Below, in pieces: positions 51,720 through 62,720 of a stretch of 64,000 nucleotides of DNA. Source of the DNA: Sambucus nigra (Eukaryota; Streptophyta; Magnoliopsida; Dipsacales; Adoxaceae); assembly GCA_949130495.1 (NCBI GenBank), contig OX422211.1, positions 535,218,017 to 535,282,016 on the forward strand, written 5' to 3'. Under the pieces are notes generated by a model that saw nothing but the letters and a program-made list of their open reading frames with translations, made no database searches and was not told the DNA's origin. A program made the translations under genes and the position numbers. Positions within the stretch are counted from its first letter, which is position 1. Every line of letters starts with the position of its first letter.

Positions 51720-53232
51720 CACGACACCAAAAGGCAATTTTAGTAACACACAAATTTATTGATTACTAACACTATTATAATGTTACAATTACTAATAGTA
51801 GTTTACCGTTACTAAATCAAGGTATGTGTTAGTAATGAGCTTTATCATGTCAAATAATGAAGTAAAAATTAATTTTAATAATACACCTCACAAAATAGGA
51901 TCGGGAGACTTCCCTCCCAATTCTTTGAGACCTGCGACTTCTTTATCCCACATCTCTCCAAAGACAAAATGAAAAACCCCTAGAGATTTCTTCCACTTCT
52001 TTCTTCGAGACCCGCGATTCTGAAATTTCTTTAGGAGCTGTGATTTGCGATTTGTGATTTGTGGTAAAGCTGATTTGAGATTTTATCTGTGCTAGTTTTT
52101 TTTTTGCTTCTTTTCTCATTTTTTCTCTATCTATGCGTGTATGTATATGTATTGTGTAAGTGTGGAGTGGTAGATTTGGATATATGCACAACTTTACTAA
52201 TGCGGTGAATCTTTGATATTTTATGCTTAAAATCGCTATTTTATGTTGCCCATAAATTAATCGAAGAGAAAGATAAAACTCTTGGTTTGTAACTAACAAT
52301 ATATGCTTACGATCGGTTGTTTTTAGAGTATTGTACCATATTGTATAGTACCCTTAAAACACATTCGATAAATTTTTCTTGTTTTTATACGGAATGATAT
52401 TTTTATATGTGAATGAACATCTAAATGTTTATATGTAGAATAATGATATGAGTACAAAAATCTCCCCCAAAATCTCCTTAAAATCTGATGTGGATTCCAC
52501 TTACTCTCTCACCTGCCTATTAAGAATTACCTTGTGTTATGGGGTCCCGCCAGGGCATCATATCAATTGCTTTTTGGGGGAGTTATTTGGGACTCATAGC
52601 ACTACTCTTATATGTAACATGTATGTAATATTATATATGCATAAATATATGTGTGTGTATTTTTATCAATTCACCAGATGACTCGAAATAAACACTTTTT
52701 AGTTATTTGCACATAATCAATGTACCAATTTTAGGTTTTTGAGCAAAGTTAGGGTTTTGTTTTGTTAAAAAATATGTTTGATCTTGAGTTAGGGTTTTTG
52801 TTTTTTGTGAAGGCCTAAATTTGAGGGGGTTTATCGTTGTATGAATATTTGATGTTATTTGTGTTATTTTCGTGAAGAAAAGGAAAAGAAAAGCAACATG
52901 AAGGAGGGTATGGGGAATGTTTTAGGGGACTCGGAAGAGGAGAGTGAGGTCTTGGAGTTAAGTTTTTGTTAGGGTCACATGTGGGTGAGGAAAGGAGGTG
53001 GAGACAGTTAACGAGATTTCGGGGATGAGTAACGGGGTGGGGGTTTTATCATTCCTTATATGGCTATTTAATTGGAATTCAAAGACCATTTATGGAAATG
53101 TAATCCAAAGATCCAATTCTTAACTCAATTTGTGACCCTTATGTTAACTGTAAATATAATCCTAATTTCTAACTTGAATTATAACTCGAACAATAAACAT
53201 GTTTCTAAGTTTGATATTCTCAAAAACCTAAC

Positions 53233-53475
53233 TTGAACCACCATCTATACCATAGCATTGACAATGAGTTTGATGAGCCTGCTATTCTCGAATCTGAGTA
53301 TAATCGAGTATTTTATTCTAAAGATCTTAAAAATCCGAATTGGTGGGTGGTTATACATTTACCGAAGAGATTGACGAGTCAAGGGAACCATTTAGATATC
53401 CTAACATGCTTCGAGTCTATTCATGAAGACCAACCACATTTAGAAACTTTACTGAAGTGTTATGATTCTATTTAG
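53233..53475 (+). pseudogene. CACTA transposase (TNP2/DUF4216-type) C-terminal relic
   Basis: An 80-residue open frame reads FDEPAILESEYNRVFYSKD followed by NPNWWVVIHLPKR. It resembles the C-terminal part of plant CACTA TNP2-type proteins ('DPFILASQAxQVFYVxDPxxxxWxVV'). No DDE core of the transposase was seen elsewhere in the element. It agrees with the plus orientation assigned to the element. Similarity is by eye and moderate. Confidence 0.55.
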
Positions 53476-54339
53476 TTTATTTAGTATTTTCCTTTGAAAA
53501 TTATTTCTTTTGTCCGGTTGATAATATAATATGTTGTCGGTTGTATGAAGCTTCAAGTAGTTTTTTCAGATTCATTTCAAAAATGATTTTTTTTGAATTT
53601 TAGTTTACATGCATGGTATGAACTTATGATATCTTTAATTTTAGTTTCTATGTTTATGAGTATGATAATGATGTAAAAATATGATAATCCAATACATATG
53701 AAAATTTTTGTACATTATGGCTTCTAGTGATAATGGAGGTTCGAAGCAACCATCATTAGAAAATGAGATGCAACAAGCATTTGTTCCGCTATAAGAAGAA
53801 TCACCCGATGGAGATTCGAACCAACCATGATAAGTGCTAAGATTCACAACTTGAGTATCTACATGAGAAGTAAAAGATTTTTTTAATGTATATTTCGCTG
53901 CTTTTACTAATGAGTTTTTCTTATTTAGATCTATAACTATGTTGTGATAGGATAAACTCAAGGACATGGTTGAAAAAAGGAAGAGTGAGAGTGGAGAGAG
54001 TAGAAGCAAGTGCCAATGCTTAGAGTATAGGATTATAGGAAATCAAGCTCATATGATAGACATTTGTTAATGGGTAATTACCTTCTTTCTTATGCACACC
54101 AAGTCCTCCGAATATGCACACACCCATGAGCTTAGATACAACTATATTTCTTTCTCTCATGTGTAAACTAGCTTCTGCGATTTACTATGTCTTATCTTTT
54201 ACACATAAAGGTTTAAATTTTTTGTTAAATGAAAATTTTATCACCATATGTTACTATTATTTCAAGTAGTGAAATAAGAGATACACATACAAACACAACT
54301 ATATCTTGTTATTGTTGATTTTTATCTTTATATTTTTAG

Positions 54340-54405
54340 AATTTGGAAAGCATAAGTGGCGTTCTTGATGAGAGGGATAGAACTGGAATGCATGTAGTCG
54401 TGGAG
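54340..54405 (+). pseudogene. GYRA: Captured exon of DNA gyrase subunit A
   Basis: A 22-codon exon-like segment preceded by TTTTTAG and followed by GTATAC, so it has plausible splice borders. It reads NLESISGVLDERDRTGM then HVVVE, matching the highly conserved gyrase A segment 'LEGISDIRDESDRTGMRVVIEL'. Plant GYRA is nuclear-encoded and acts in plastid and mitochondrial DNA topology. Only this one exon is recognisable. It is plus-strand, within the CACTA element, about 0.9 kb after the transposase relic. It is a captured fragment, not a gene. Confidence 0.65.
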
Positions 54406-55528
54406 GTATACATATGGTCAGTGCTTTGGGCTCATAAATTTGTACTCATAAATTTTCTCCTATGCTCTTTTTAACTCAAATGATTACATTCTACAGAGAT
54501 TATAACACCAACTATTGACGTGATGGATGAGTCGAGGGGTAAAAAGCCAAGCTAAGCTCTGTAGTGTGATGTGATGAATTTTTAGATTTCTACGAGTTAC
54601 AAGATTTTTACCTGTAAAATATATGCAATGGAGGATTTTGCAGCCCTTTTGTTCACTTTTTGTGCTTCCTATGAAATAAGTATGCTATCCTCAGTAATAT
54701 TACCCATCTACCATCTCTTAGAATTTTTAATTTGTAGTGCTTCATTTATGGTGCGCTTGGATTGGATGCTTCTCTAAAAGATAATCAAATATTTTTTTGA
54801 GATTTTAGAATCTAGTACATGGTAGGAGTTCGAAAATAAATTTGGACAAATTAAATGTTTTCATTTTGGGTCCCATTTGGTATGAATGAAAGATGTTTCT
54901 TCTGGGTGAAAAATCAAGTGGTAAAATGTATTTCACCATTCAGTTCATATTTATGTTTCTTAAATAATGTGAATATGTGGACGTATTGATCATTTTTTAT
55001 GTGTATGGTTCGTAGGCATAACTAATTGTTTCCCAGCTAGCTTAGGCATATAAATATGATGATTGACCTCTCTTTTTAATCACAACGTGAATTTGAGATG
55101 CGATTAAAACCATAAATCTTTAGTTATCATCAAATTAATATATGTTGTGGGTAGTCATTGTGATTGTTGAGACATCGACAAGTCTGGAGAACCATCGTCT
55201 GACCACTCCAAACTCTACCTCTGTGGCTAGTGGTCAAGCGACATCATCTCTGCTTCCACCTCGTTCTTCACAACTCCACCATCGCCCCGTTTGTTGCAAA
55301 CTGTGACCAATACTTTTTCCCCGTATTTGATATTTCTACTATGTTATACTTTTATGTGTTTCATCTTTAATCTACTTATCGATTTTGGGCTTCCCCCTCC
55401 TTTTTTTTCCTCTTTAGATGAAAATGGGAAGCACAGTAGTGCCTTGCACTTAGGTACCCCTGATGATGTTGATGTATCAATATAATTTAAAGATTGGCTA
55501 GTTGCCCTCAAAGGTGCGAAAGATATGG

Positions 55529-55770
55529 TATGGATCCTAAATGATCGTGGGTAAATAAATCCTTAAAAATCGATTCACTGATTAATTATTAGGATTTATA
55601 AAATGGGGGGGGGGGGGGGGGGGGGGAGGTCCTAATTATCACAGGTCATCTAATTTGATACGAATATTAAATTAAAACAATATGGATCTTGGATGACCAT
55701 GAGTAGATAAATCTTAAAAAAAAGATGCACTGATAAATTCTTAAAACTTCATAAAACTATGGGTTTTGAT
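55529..55770. repeat. ~152 bp direct duplication with a 22-base poly-G tract
   Basis: Sequence starting TATGGATCCTAAATGATCG (55529) recurs diverged from 55681 (TATGGATCTTGGATGACC), both running into 'cactgat...aaat(t)...ataaaa'. Between them is an uninterrupted run of 22 G (55605-55626). The flanking phrase 'GCACTTxGGTACCC' also occurs twice (about 55447 and 55811). Confidence 0.6.
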
Positions 55771-56593
55771 TAACCTACATTCTCTAATTTAATCTTAATG
55801 CGTATGATATGGCACTTGGGTACCCTTGATGATGTGGATTCATTATTTCGGTTATTTTTCGTTATAAGCAATGTAATCTATTAAGCTTAATCTTCGATTT
55901 CAATTAGCCTTCCTTTTGTTGTTGTTGCTTCCATTGACCTATTCTACGACATGACTTTCTTATAAGTTTTAACCACACACGTTTAGATGTTCTTCAACAA
56001 AAAATGCTACGACATGACTTGTATACATAATAAATAGGTTTGGTTGTTATGGGTGGAAACGCGAGTGGAATAATATGGTTTACAGTGCCACTATGGTGAT
56101 TTTTGTCATACTTAAAATAGATTCAAATATTACAGTTGAATGAAAATACTATATGAAGATTTTAAATTGCAATTTTTTTTAACCTAGCATGTACAGCCTG
56201 TGTTTGTGTATGTTTTCAATTAATCTGATTTGCTGTAAATAGATTACTTAAGATCCTTTATGCTTCAAATGAAATCGGGGTGGACGATTTTGTAATTACA
56301 CTACCATTTATATATTTGTATAAAAAATAGTTTTTCTTCTAGTCCAGATGTCTGAGACTTTAAAATGTGCTTTGCGTTGTGAAAAGTAGTGTTCAATCGG
56401 ATCTACATTAGCACTTGCGACATTGTGGACTTGTGTTCATTCGCTAGGCAAAATCTGAAGAGACGTCTCAAGTACATTGATAAATTTCTTGTCATTGTTC
56501 CTGATCAGATGCTTATTTCTTACAATCCTCATTTTCGGTGATAATTCATCTTCAAGGGCTTCACTAAGAACATCTCCCTTTGACAACTTGTTT

Positions 56594-56764
56594 GCTGGTC
56601 TATTTTGGTCCACTTATTCCAGCAAACTTAGCCACACTAAGAACATCTCTCTTACCCATCTGGTTGGTATAAACCAAATCAAACACCTTCCTGCCTAGAA
56701 TAACTTTGCCACTAGCTATGGCAACTCTCTTGATAATTTCTTTAGGTGAGACATCCACCATTTG
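56594..56764 (-). pseudogene. CNX3: Captured exon of CNX3 (MoaC, molybdenum cofactor synthesis), antisense
   Basis: The minus strand reads QMVDVSPKEIIKRVAIASG, then KVILGRKVFDLV, NQMGKRDVLSVAKFAGISG and PK-stop-TS. This follows the plant CNX3/MoaC opening ('MVDVSxKExxKRxAxA', 'VFDLVxxNQMGKGDVL', 'VAKIAGISGAKxTS') without gaps. A TAG at 56600-56602 replaces the usual Gln. CNX3 makes cyclic pyranopterin monophosphate in mitochondria. Only this early part is recognisable; the rest of the domain (PLCHN and after) is absent. It lies in the CACTA element in opposite orientation to the GYRA and SOQ1 pieces. Confidence 0.75.
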
Positions 56765-56869
56765 GGCTTAATTTTTGCTGTCAACATGGGTAAAATGAAT
56801 TATTGACTAATACTATTAGTTTTTTCGCTGTAGCCAGTTATATAATATAAGATATTGACGTACAATGGT

Positions 56870-57468
56870 GTAAAAACAATGGTGTCAAAGTTGTTGTTGC
56901 ATCTAGTGATAATCGCATCAGGGTCAATGCAAATTTAGGGGCAACTAGTTTACCATTATCGTTGTAAGTTTAAGTTCTCAATATATAATATCTTCATGTT
57001 TTCATTATCAATCTTGGTGTTGCTCTAGACAGCAACTATGGTGCACAATTTTTTACTTCTTTTCCCTTTTAGTTTTAAGGACTTCCAGAGCCATATATAC
57101 TCATTATGAACTATTGTTAGTTTAAAAGACTATAACTGAAACTTTAACTAGGTATTATGTTTGTTTGTGTAAATCTTCCACTGCAATACATCGCATTTGT
57201 TGACCTCTAATCACTTAAGAGTTAGGCCTCAACAGTTTTGAAGCCAATTATCAATGTAGGGGATTTTTTTGTAATTTTTTTTCTACTATTAATGAAAGTT
57301 TTATTCGTCCAATCGTGTATACAGTTACATATTTATGTCTACAAATACAATTTCTTGAGCTAATGGTGCTCTTCTTGACTTATCAGGTTCCACACTATCG
57401 TGTCTGGTGATGAATTTGAAAACTTAAAGCCTGCTCCTGATATATTTTTGTCTACGTCAAAGATCCAG
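56870..57468 (+). pseudogene. SOQ1: Captured SOQ1 HAD-domain exons with their intron
   Basis: Exon 1 (about 56875-56963) reads NGVKVVVASSDNRIRVNANL then GATSLPLSL. An intron with GTAAGT at 56964 and TTATCAG at 57380-57386 follows. Exon 2 (57387-57468) reads FHTIVSGDEFENLKPAPDIF then LSTSKIQ, with GT directly after. This matches plant SUPPRESSOR OF QUENCHING 1 HAD-hydrolase sequence ('GLKVAVASSADRIKVDANL', 'FDAIVSADAFENLKPAPDIF'). Splicing would keep the phase across the junction. SOQ1 is a chloroplast membrane protein acting in photoprotection. The retained intron implies capture as DNA, not from mRNA. No thioredoxin or NHL part is present. Confidence 0.75.
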
Positions 57469-57688
57469 GTAACTATGTATATTATCATAACATTTTGGTT
57501 TTAACTACATATGATTGACATTATATTATCATATATATAGTCCTTGCTTCATTTATGCAATGATTGTTATAAAAGGATTTGAACTTCCACTCTATTATTA
57601 TTTGAGATACTTAAATTCATCTTTTTTGTTGGTTTTTTGCTGCTTCTTTGGGTTTTTCAATAATCGAATTGAAGGGTGATACTTGACG

Positions 57689-57768
57689 AGAAGAAGAAGA
57701 AGAAGAAGAAGAAGAAGAAGAAGAAGAAGAAGAAGAAGAAGAAGAAGAAGAAGAAGAAGAAGAAGAAA
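57689..57768. repeat. (GAA)n microsatellite
   Basis: About 26 uninterrupted GAA/AGA units. Poly-Lys and poly-Leu frames across it are artefacts. Confidence 0.95.
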
Positions 57769-58307
57769 GTCATTAACAATTACGTTATAGAACATTTACA
57801 AGTCATTAATAGTTACGTTATAGAACATTTAGTTATATTGAATTTTTTGTCACAAACTTTATGTTATGGTTTGTGATCGTAAAGAACTTGTTTTATTAAT
57901 GTCATGTAATATTGAATGTCGTATTATTGGTGATTAATATTTATTAATTTTTCCATTTTAATCATTCTTGTGTTTAAAATAAAAAAATATATATATATCT
58001 ATATATATATTTTAAAATTCATCAATATTATTAACGGACCTATACCGTTACTAATTCTTGATATATGTTACAAATTTGTGTTAGAAATGTGTCATGAATG
58101 TTAGTAATGGTAAAAGTGTGCTAGGATTTGAATAAATTTGTAACACTTTAGTAACGGTAAAATAGTGTTAGTAGCACAAAATTTAGTAACGGTAAAAAAG
58201 TCTTAGTAATTTGCTTCCCCGCACCTTTTTTCTAAACAATTTTTTAGTGTTAGTAATTATTTTAGTAACACTATAGTAGTGTCACTAATAACTTATTGGG
58301 TGTAGTG

Positions 58308-58660
58308 TTTGTCTATTCTTGAACAAAAAAGGAGAGAAATGCTATCTTTCTTTTAATGATTAGCAAATCTTTATCTTAGGGGGAGACGTATTACCTAGGT
58401 TGAGATTGTGTTAGTTATTGTTAAATGTTTATTCATTTGCGTATTTTTACTTGTTATACTCTCTTTGCATATGAAGGTGTGTTTAAGTGTGCAAGTTTAC
58501 AACATGCGGAAAAATTTTCAAGTGTGGAAAGCTACTCAGAGTTTATATGTCTATCGAGTGTCTGTACTTTTTCCTTTGGGGGTTGGGGATTGAGTTAGAG
58601 AGGTTGACGGCCCATAGCTTTTTTATTATGATTTTTCTCGCAATAGACAAAGGAGGAGAC
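58308..58660 (+). other. Copia 3' non-coding end with polypurine tracts
   Basis: It continues the copia element after the CACTA insertion. It contains TCTTAGGGGGAGACG (58376-58390) and, just before the LTR, AAAGGAGGAGAC (58649-58660), which I take as the polypurine tract priming second-strand synthesis. Confidence 0.6.
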
Positions 58661-60055
58661 TTTTATGGACAAATTTCCAACCGAGTCTATTTCTTTCTAG
58701 TTGTCTTAATTCCGGACAAAATATTATAGTCATAGGTTAGGCTTTGCATTGTAGATCTCGCAAGCCTATGGTGTGTGTGATGAAGACGTAGCAGCCAAGC
58801 TTCAAAGTTGGATACATCGTGTCCTGTTTATCATGTCAGGTTTGTCTTCACGTTTACAGAGGATCTCACAAGTATGAATACATATTGAATATGATCCTTA
58901 GATATTTTTTAAGGGTGTTTGTTTTTTAACAAAAATCATTTGGAACTATTTTTAAATTATTTTTGAAGAAAAATATTTTTTTATAATTGATCTCATTGGA
59001 ACGAGAATTGAATCTCACTAAAATAAAATGATAGTTTCGTCAGAAAAAAATTTTTGAACTCATTAGAACCAAATTGGAATGTTGTTGGAACGTGCATCTA
59101 ATGAACATCAAACGATGGGGTCTCTGTCAAGCAGCAAACATCTCTTTGGAAAGTCAATGGAAGTTTGTTAGAACGAAAAAGGGTTATCGTTCAAAGGAAC
59201 CTTGTTATCGTTAGAATAAAAAATCATTCTCGTTCGAACGAACTATGCATTTGTGTTTGAACGAGTTTATTGCCTCAAAATTTGTGTTTTTCTATTTATT
59301 GGCATGTTGGACTCATTTTTTTCAAAAATGTTTGGCAAAAATAAATTCCTTACCCTTTTACCAAATTTTTAAAATCTTAGTTTCACCCTTTGAGTTTAAA
59401 CATCCAAATTCTTCATATTCATATGTTTTGAAATATTTAATTTTTGATCAAAAGTTCATTACTCTACATCTGAAGAGAACATGTTTTATGAGCTGGATTC
59501 GGTAATTGACGTTCACGAACGGTGGACTCCCTGCTTGTGATGTAGCGGTGAAGAAGCGGTGGATTCTGTGTTCTAATTTGTAAACAGTCATAGAGGCTCA
59601 TCGGTGTATACTGAGGCAAACGTGGACTCGTGTATTGTGGAAGATTGCGTAGGTGGACTCATATGTTGCACTGTGAAGGAGAGATCAAAGATTGAAGAGC
59701 GTTAAGGATTGTGGCGATTGATTCGTTGAGTAAGTCTACTGTTAACTTTTGTAATTCTGTATCATAGTGATATGTTGGCTGGGTCGTCGAGGTTTTTCCA
59801 TTTGTGGGTTTTCTCGTACAGTAGTGCATTGTGGAAGTGTTACTTAATTTATCTGCATATTACCTAGATGCATGTTTTAGGTTAGAAATATAAAATTAGG
59901 TAAATCAGTTTTTCACAACAAAAGTTTAAAATTGGTGCATAGTTTTCACAAGGTTAATTTTCTTAAAGTTTTAATCTTTAAAATCTAAAAAAATATAAAA
60001 ATAGACTTTTGTTTCTTCGGACCATCCTTTCCTATTAGCACATCTTGCGTACTAA
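58661..60055 (+). repeat. 3' LTR (1.4 kb) of the copia-like element
   Basis: Partner of 47730-49138, with shared stretches such as TTCAAAGTT(A/G)GATACATCGTGTC and AACAAAAATCATTTGGAAC. It has a palindromic array at 58990-59270. Ends GCGTACTAA. Confidence 0.75.
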
Positions 60056-60310
60056 TAGGCCAAAAGTCTAAAATTCATCTACTCTCACCACATCTCTGAG
60101 CGAACTAGGACGGTCAAGGCGGCGGCACCCTGAATATGTATTTTCACATAAATACTTTTTAAACATTAGAATTTGATCAACGTATTTTACTAACATATAA
60201 ATATATCAATCCAACGCAACAAAAATGCTATATTAAGGACTATGCTCCATAAATACCGTATTACTATACCTTGTATAACTAGTATGCCATAGCATACACA
60301 TGTGAATATA

Positions 60311-60790
60311 CCCCATTTTGTTGGAACTACGTTGTATTTGGTCCCAAATATCCTTGGGTACATAGGCAGTATACTGAGTCAAAATCATGAAGCATAAGCC
60401 TTATAATACACATCTCGACGTATTGTCTCCTAGGGATATCTCCATCTCTATTCCTACCGATATATATTATCCAACCCCAATTTGTTAGACTACGTTTGCT
60501 TCTATCCCAAGTCTCCTTGTTTTCATAGGTGCTATATCGATTCAAACTCGTGAAGTTCAACCCTCATAATACGCCTATCAGTGCGTTATCTCATAGGAAT
60601 GTCTCCATATCTTGTCACACCCCTTGTATATTATCTAATCCCATTTTGTTAGAACTACTTTCGAATTGATCCCAATTTTCATTGGGCACGTAGGCATTAT
60701 ACCAGGATTAACTCGTGAATACCAGGCCTTATAATAACTCTTTTGACATATTATATGCTAGGGATGCCCCCGTCCCCACTTTGAACTCCC
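60311..60790. repeat. Three tandem copies of a ~164 bp repeat
   Basis: Copies start at about 60311 (CCCCATTTTGTTGGAACTACG), 60475 (CCCCAATTTGTTAGACTACG) and 60639 (CCCATTTTGTTAGAACTAC). Each continues through 'cccaa', 'cat(a)gg', 'act...gtgaa', 'cttataata' or 'ctcataata', and 'aggga' or 'aggaa' blocks in the same order. Copies are well diverged, roughly 65-75% alike by eye. Confidence 0.7.
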
Positions 60791-62482
60791 TCGACTTATT
60801 TTGGTCCACCTCAATACCAAGATATAGCGTTATATTCAGGTTCTCAAAAATAGAACATTACATTCTCGATGAAACCTCTCCCTTTCTTTATCCAGCTCCT
60901 CCTAGCAACTACAACCCCAAACTAGTCTGAAGGGCAACACATTCTGACTAGTAATCACCCGGCTATTCTCAGGTCATGTGCCAATATCAAACATCTTTAT
61001 GTCCATTCCTATTCTAATATTCCTTACACCAGACCTCCCATTCCCAAGATAATTCCTAGACTTTCACACACATCACACTTGAACTCATGTTTCACTAAAC
61101 TACATAATCTTTGATCCTAAGTCCTCTTGTGATTGTAGGTGAAATACCGAGTCTTTTTCTTGAGCTAGAGACTTGACAATATACTTCATGATATGATGTC
61201 TCCACCTAGATGCACCCATATCTATAGTTTCATCCATCACACCTAAATAACTAAAATGAGATATCAAACTATCTCAAGGAGGGACCACCAAAACATATCT
61301 ATACAAGAAAGAATGCAGACCCATATACCCTAATCACAACAGAGATGTAACTATCTCTGACCTTTCGATCTTTACTCAAACCTTGAACAATATATCAAAC
61401 TATCCCAAAATTATGCCTTCTTGCACATCTACATCGACGACCACCTTCTATACGAAAATAAAGCACGAAGTTATAAACAATAACCCTTGTGTACCTTCAT
61501 CGGTTGAGTGATGTTCCTATGCCTCTCACTTATGCCATTTTCTAACCTAAGCACCTATCTACGTTTAAAGTATTCTCATGGAAAGGACTATAAACACGTT
61601 ATAATATAGCGAAAAAGTAATGAATTCATGTAAGGAGGAATAATAAGTATATAATTAAGGAAGAATATAGAACAAGTGGGCCGCCTAACACCTTCATACT
61701 CATAACCCAGTTCCCAAACACACACAATAGACTTTAAAACCTTAATTGGGACTATCCCAAAAGGGATATCTTGGACCTTTTAGTTTGTTTTTTTATAAAA
61801 TAAACTAGCGATTCTAAACACCCTAATAAATCCCCTTTTTTTGCATGCAGGCCACACTTACCGAAGGGGGTCCAACAAAACCTGGACATGCCATCAAACT
61901 ATATCTAAAGGAAAAGTCATTAAGTCCAACCTCGAATTGATAACCGGACCTCGGGGTAGGTGACAGAGCAAAAGACAAGCACCCCCACACCCATCGTTAA
62001 CTTTGTAGAAAAATTCTCTCCCCCATGCACCACTTGCCCGGTGCTAACAATGCCACAGTTAGTTTATTATAATGTATAGTTGGGTGATATATCGATGATA
62101 CATTACGAGGGATTTTTCTCATGAGTGGGAATTGTTATTACACATATGTACCTATTTGTATGCGAGGTCAAAGACTATGTAGTTTGTAAAGTGGGTGCAT
62201 CGATGTGTTTGTGTGCATCTTGAAATTTAAAGATATCGTGATTTTTATGAAGTGAAGTGGGAAGTCATGGGTTGATATATAATGTACATTAGGGTGTTAT
62301 AATGCAAGTGTGTTAACACTAGGAATAAATCTAGAGGGAGTGAATAATTTTTTTAAACAATTTACCCATTTCAAGGCTCATGCTCTGTGAGTACATAAAA
62401 TATCATAATAAAGAGAGCTACAAAAAAAATCACAAAGGCAGAAAGTAAAGAGAAAAAATAATAAGATACGTGGTTAGGAATC
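60791..62482. other. Spacer with no recognised gene
   Basis: No transposon or host protein motif on either strand; frames are short and broken. It is flanked by the copia 3' LTR and tandem repeat on the left and a gypsy LTR on the right. Confidence 0.35.
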
Positions 62483-62569
62483 TGTTGATACCAAATTTAA
62501 TCTGCTGACATGGACCTGTCATATGAAGACACATGGCTATCTACATGGAAACAAAAAACACTTCTGAGG

Positions 62570-62720
62570 AACCCACGAGCTCCGAGGAACAAGACTACAA
62601 CGAGGAAGACTAGTTCCCCGAGGAACGCTGCTTCCCCGAGGAACTCACACGCTCCAAGGAATAATGCCTCTCCGAGGAAATCTTGAGTTCCGAGAAGCTT
62701 AGGCAGTCCGAGCAACTCAT
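62570..62720. repeat. CCGAGGAA motif cluster in the LTR
   Basis: At least six copies of a (T/C)CCGAGGAA-type motif spaced 10-40 bp, with diverged ends such as TCCGAGAAG and TCCGAGCAA. It lies upstream of the TATA box, a position where LTR enhancers often lie. The repetition also creates a minus-strand frame rich in FLGE that is not a gene. Confidence 0.65.

Larger units (their letters stand above)
51720..58307 (+). mobile_element. CACTA transposon carrying host gene fragments
   Basis: The left end reads CACGACACCAAAAG (one base from CACTACACCAAAA). The right end reads TTGGGTGTAGTG, which is CACTACACCCAA reversed. It is flanked by TTT on both sides (51717-51719 and 58308-58310), a perfect 3 bp target duplication as CACTA elements make. 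Subterminal regions (51735-51840 and 58040-58290) are full of GTTACTAA / TTAGTAACGGTAAA motifs. Inside are a relic of transposase C-terminal sequence (53233-53470) and pieces of at least three plant genes on both strands. It is probably non-autonomous. It sits inside the copia-like element at 47730-60055. Confidence 0.85.
47730..60055 (+). mobile_element. Copia-like gag-only LTR element with nested CACTA
   Basis: 5' LTR 47730-49138, primer site 49142-49154, gag relic 49255-50120, polypurine tract 58649-58660, 3' LTR 58661-60055. Without the nested CACTA element (51720-58307), the internal part is only about 2.9 kb and holds no protease, integrase or RT. It is the plus-strand counterpart of the minus-strand element at 2340-7127. 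The two LTRs align along their length but carry many substitutions by eye, pointing to an old insertion. Confidence 0.8.

Noticed and set aside
56870..57468. SOQ1 segment considered as a real host gene
   Set aside because: Only part of the HAD domain is present, it sits inside a CACTA element with antisense and foreign pieces, and no other SOQ1 exon was found nearby.
57598..57876. Poly-Leu and poly-Lys frames
   Set aside because: Translations of the GAA microsatellite.
47730..60055. The pair of 1.4 kb repeats considered as a segmental duplication
   Set aside because: A primer site follows the first copy and a polypurine tract precedes the second, as in an LTR element, with copia gag in between.
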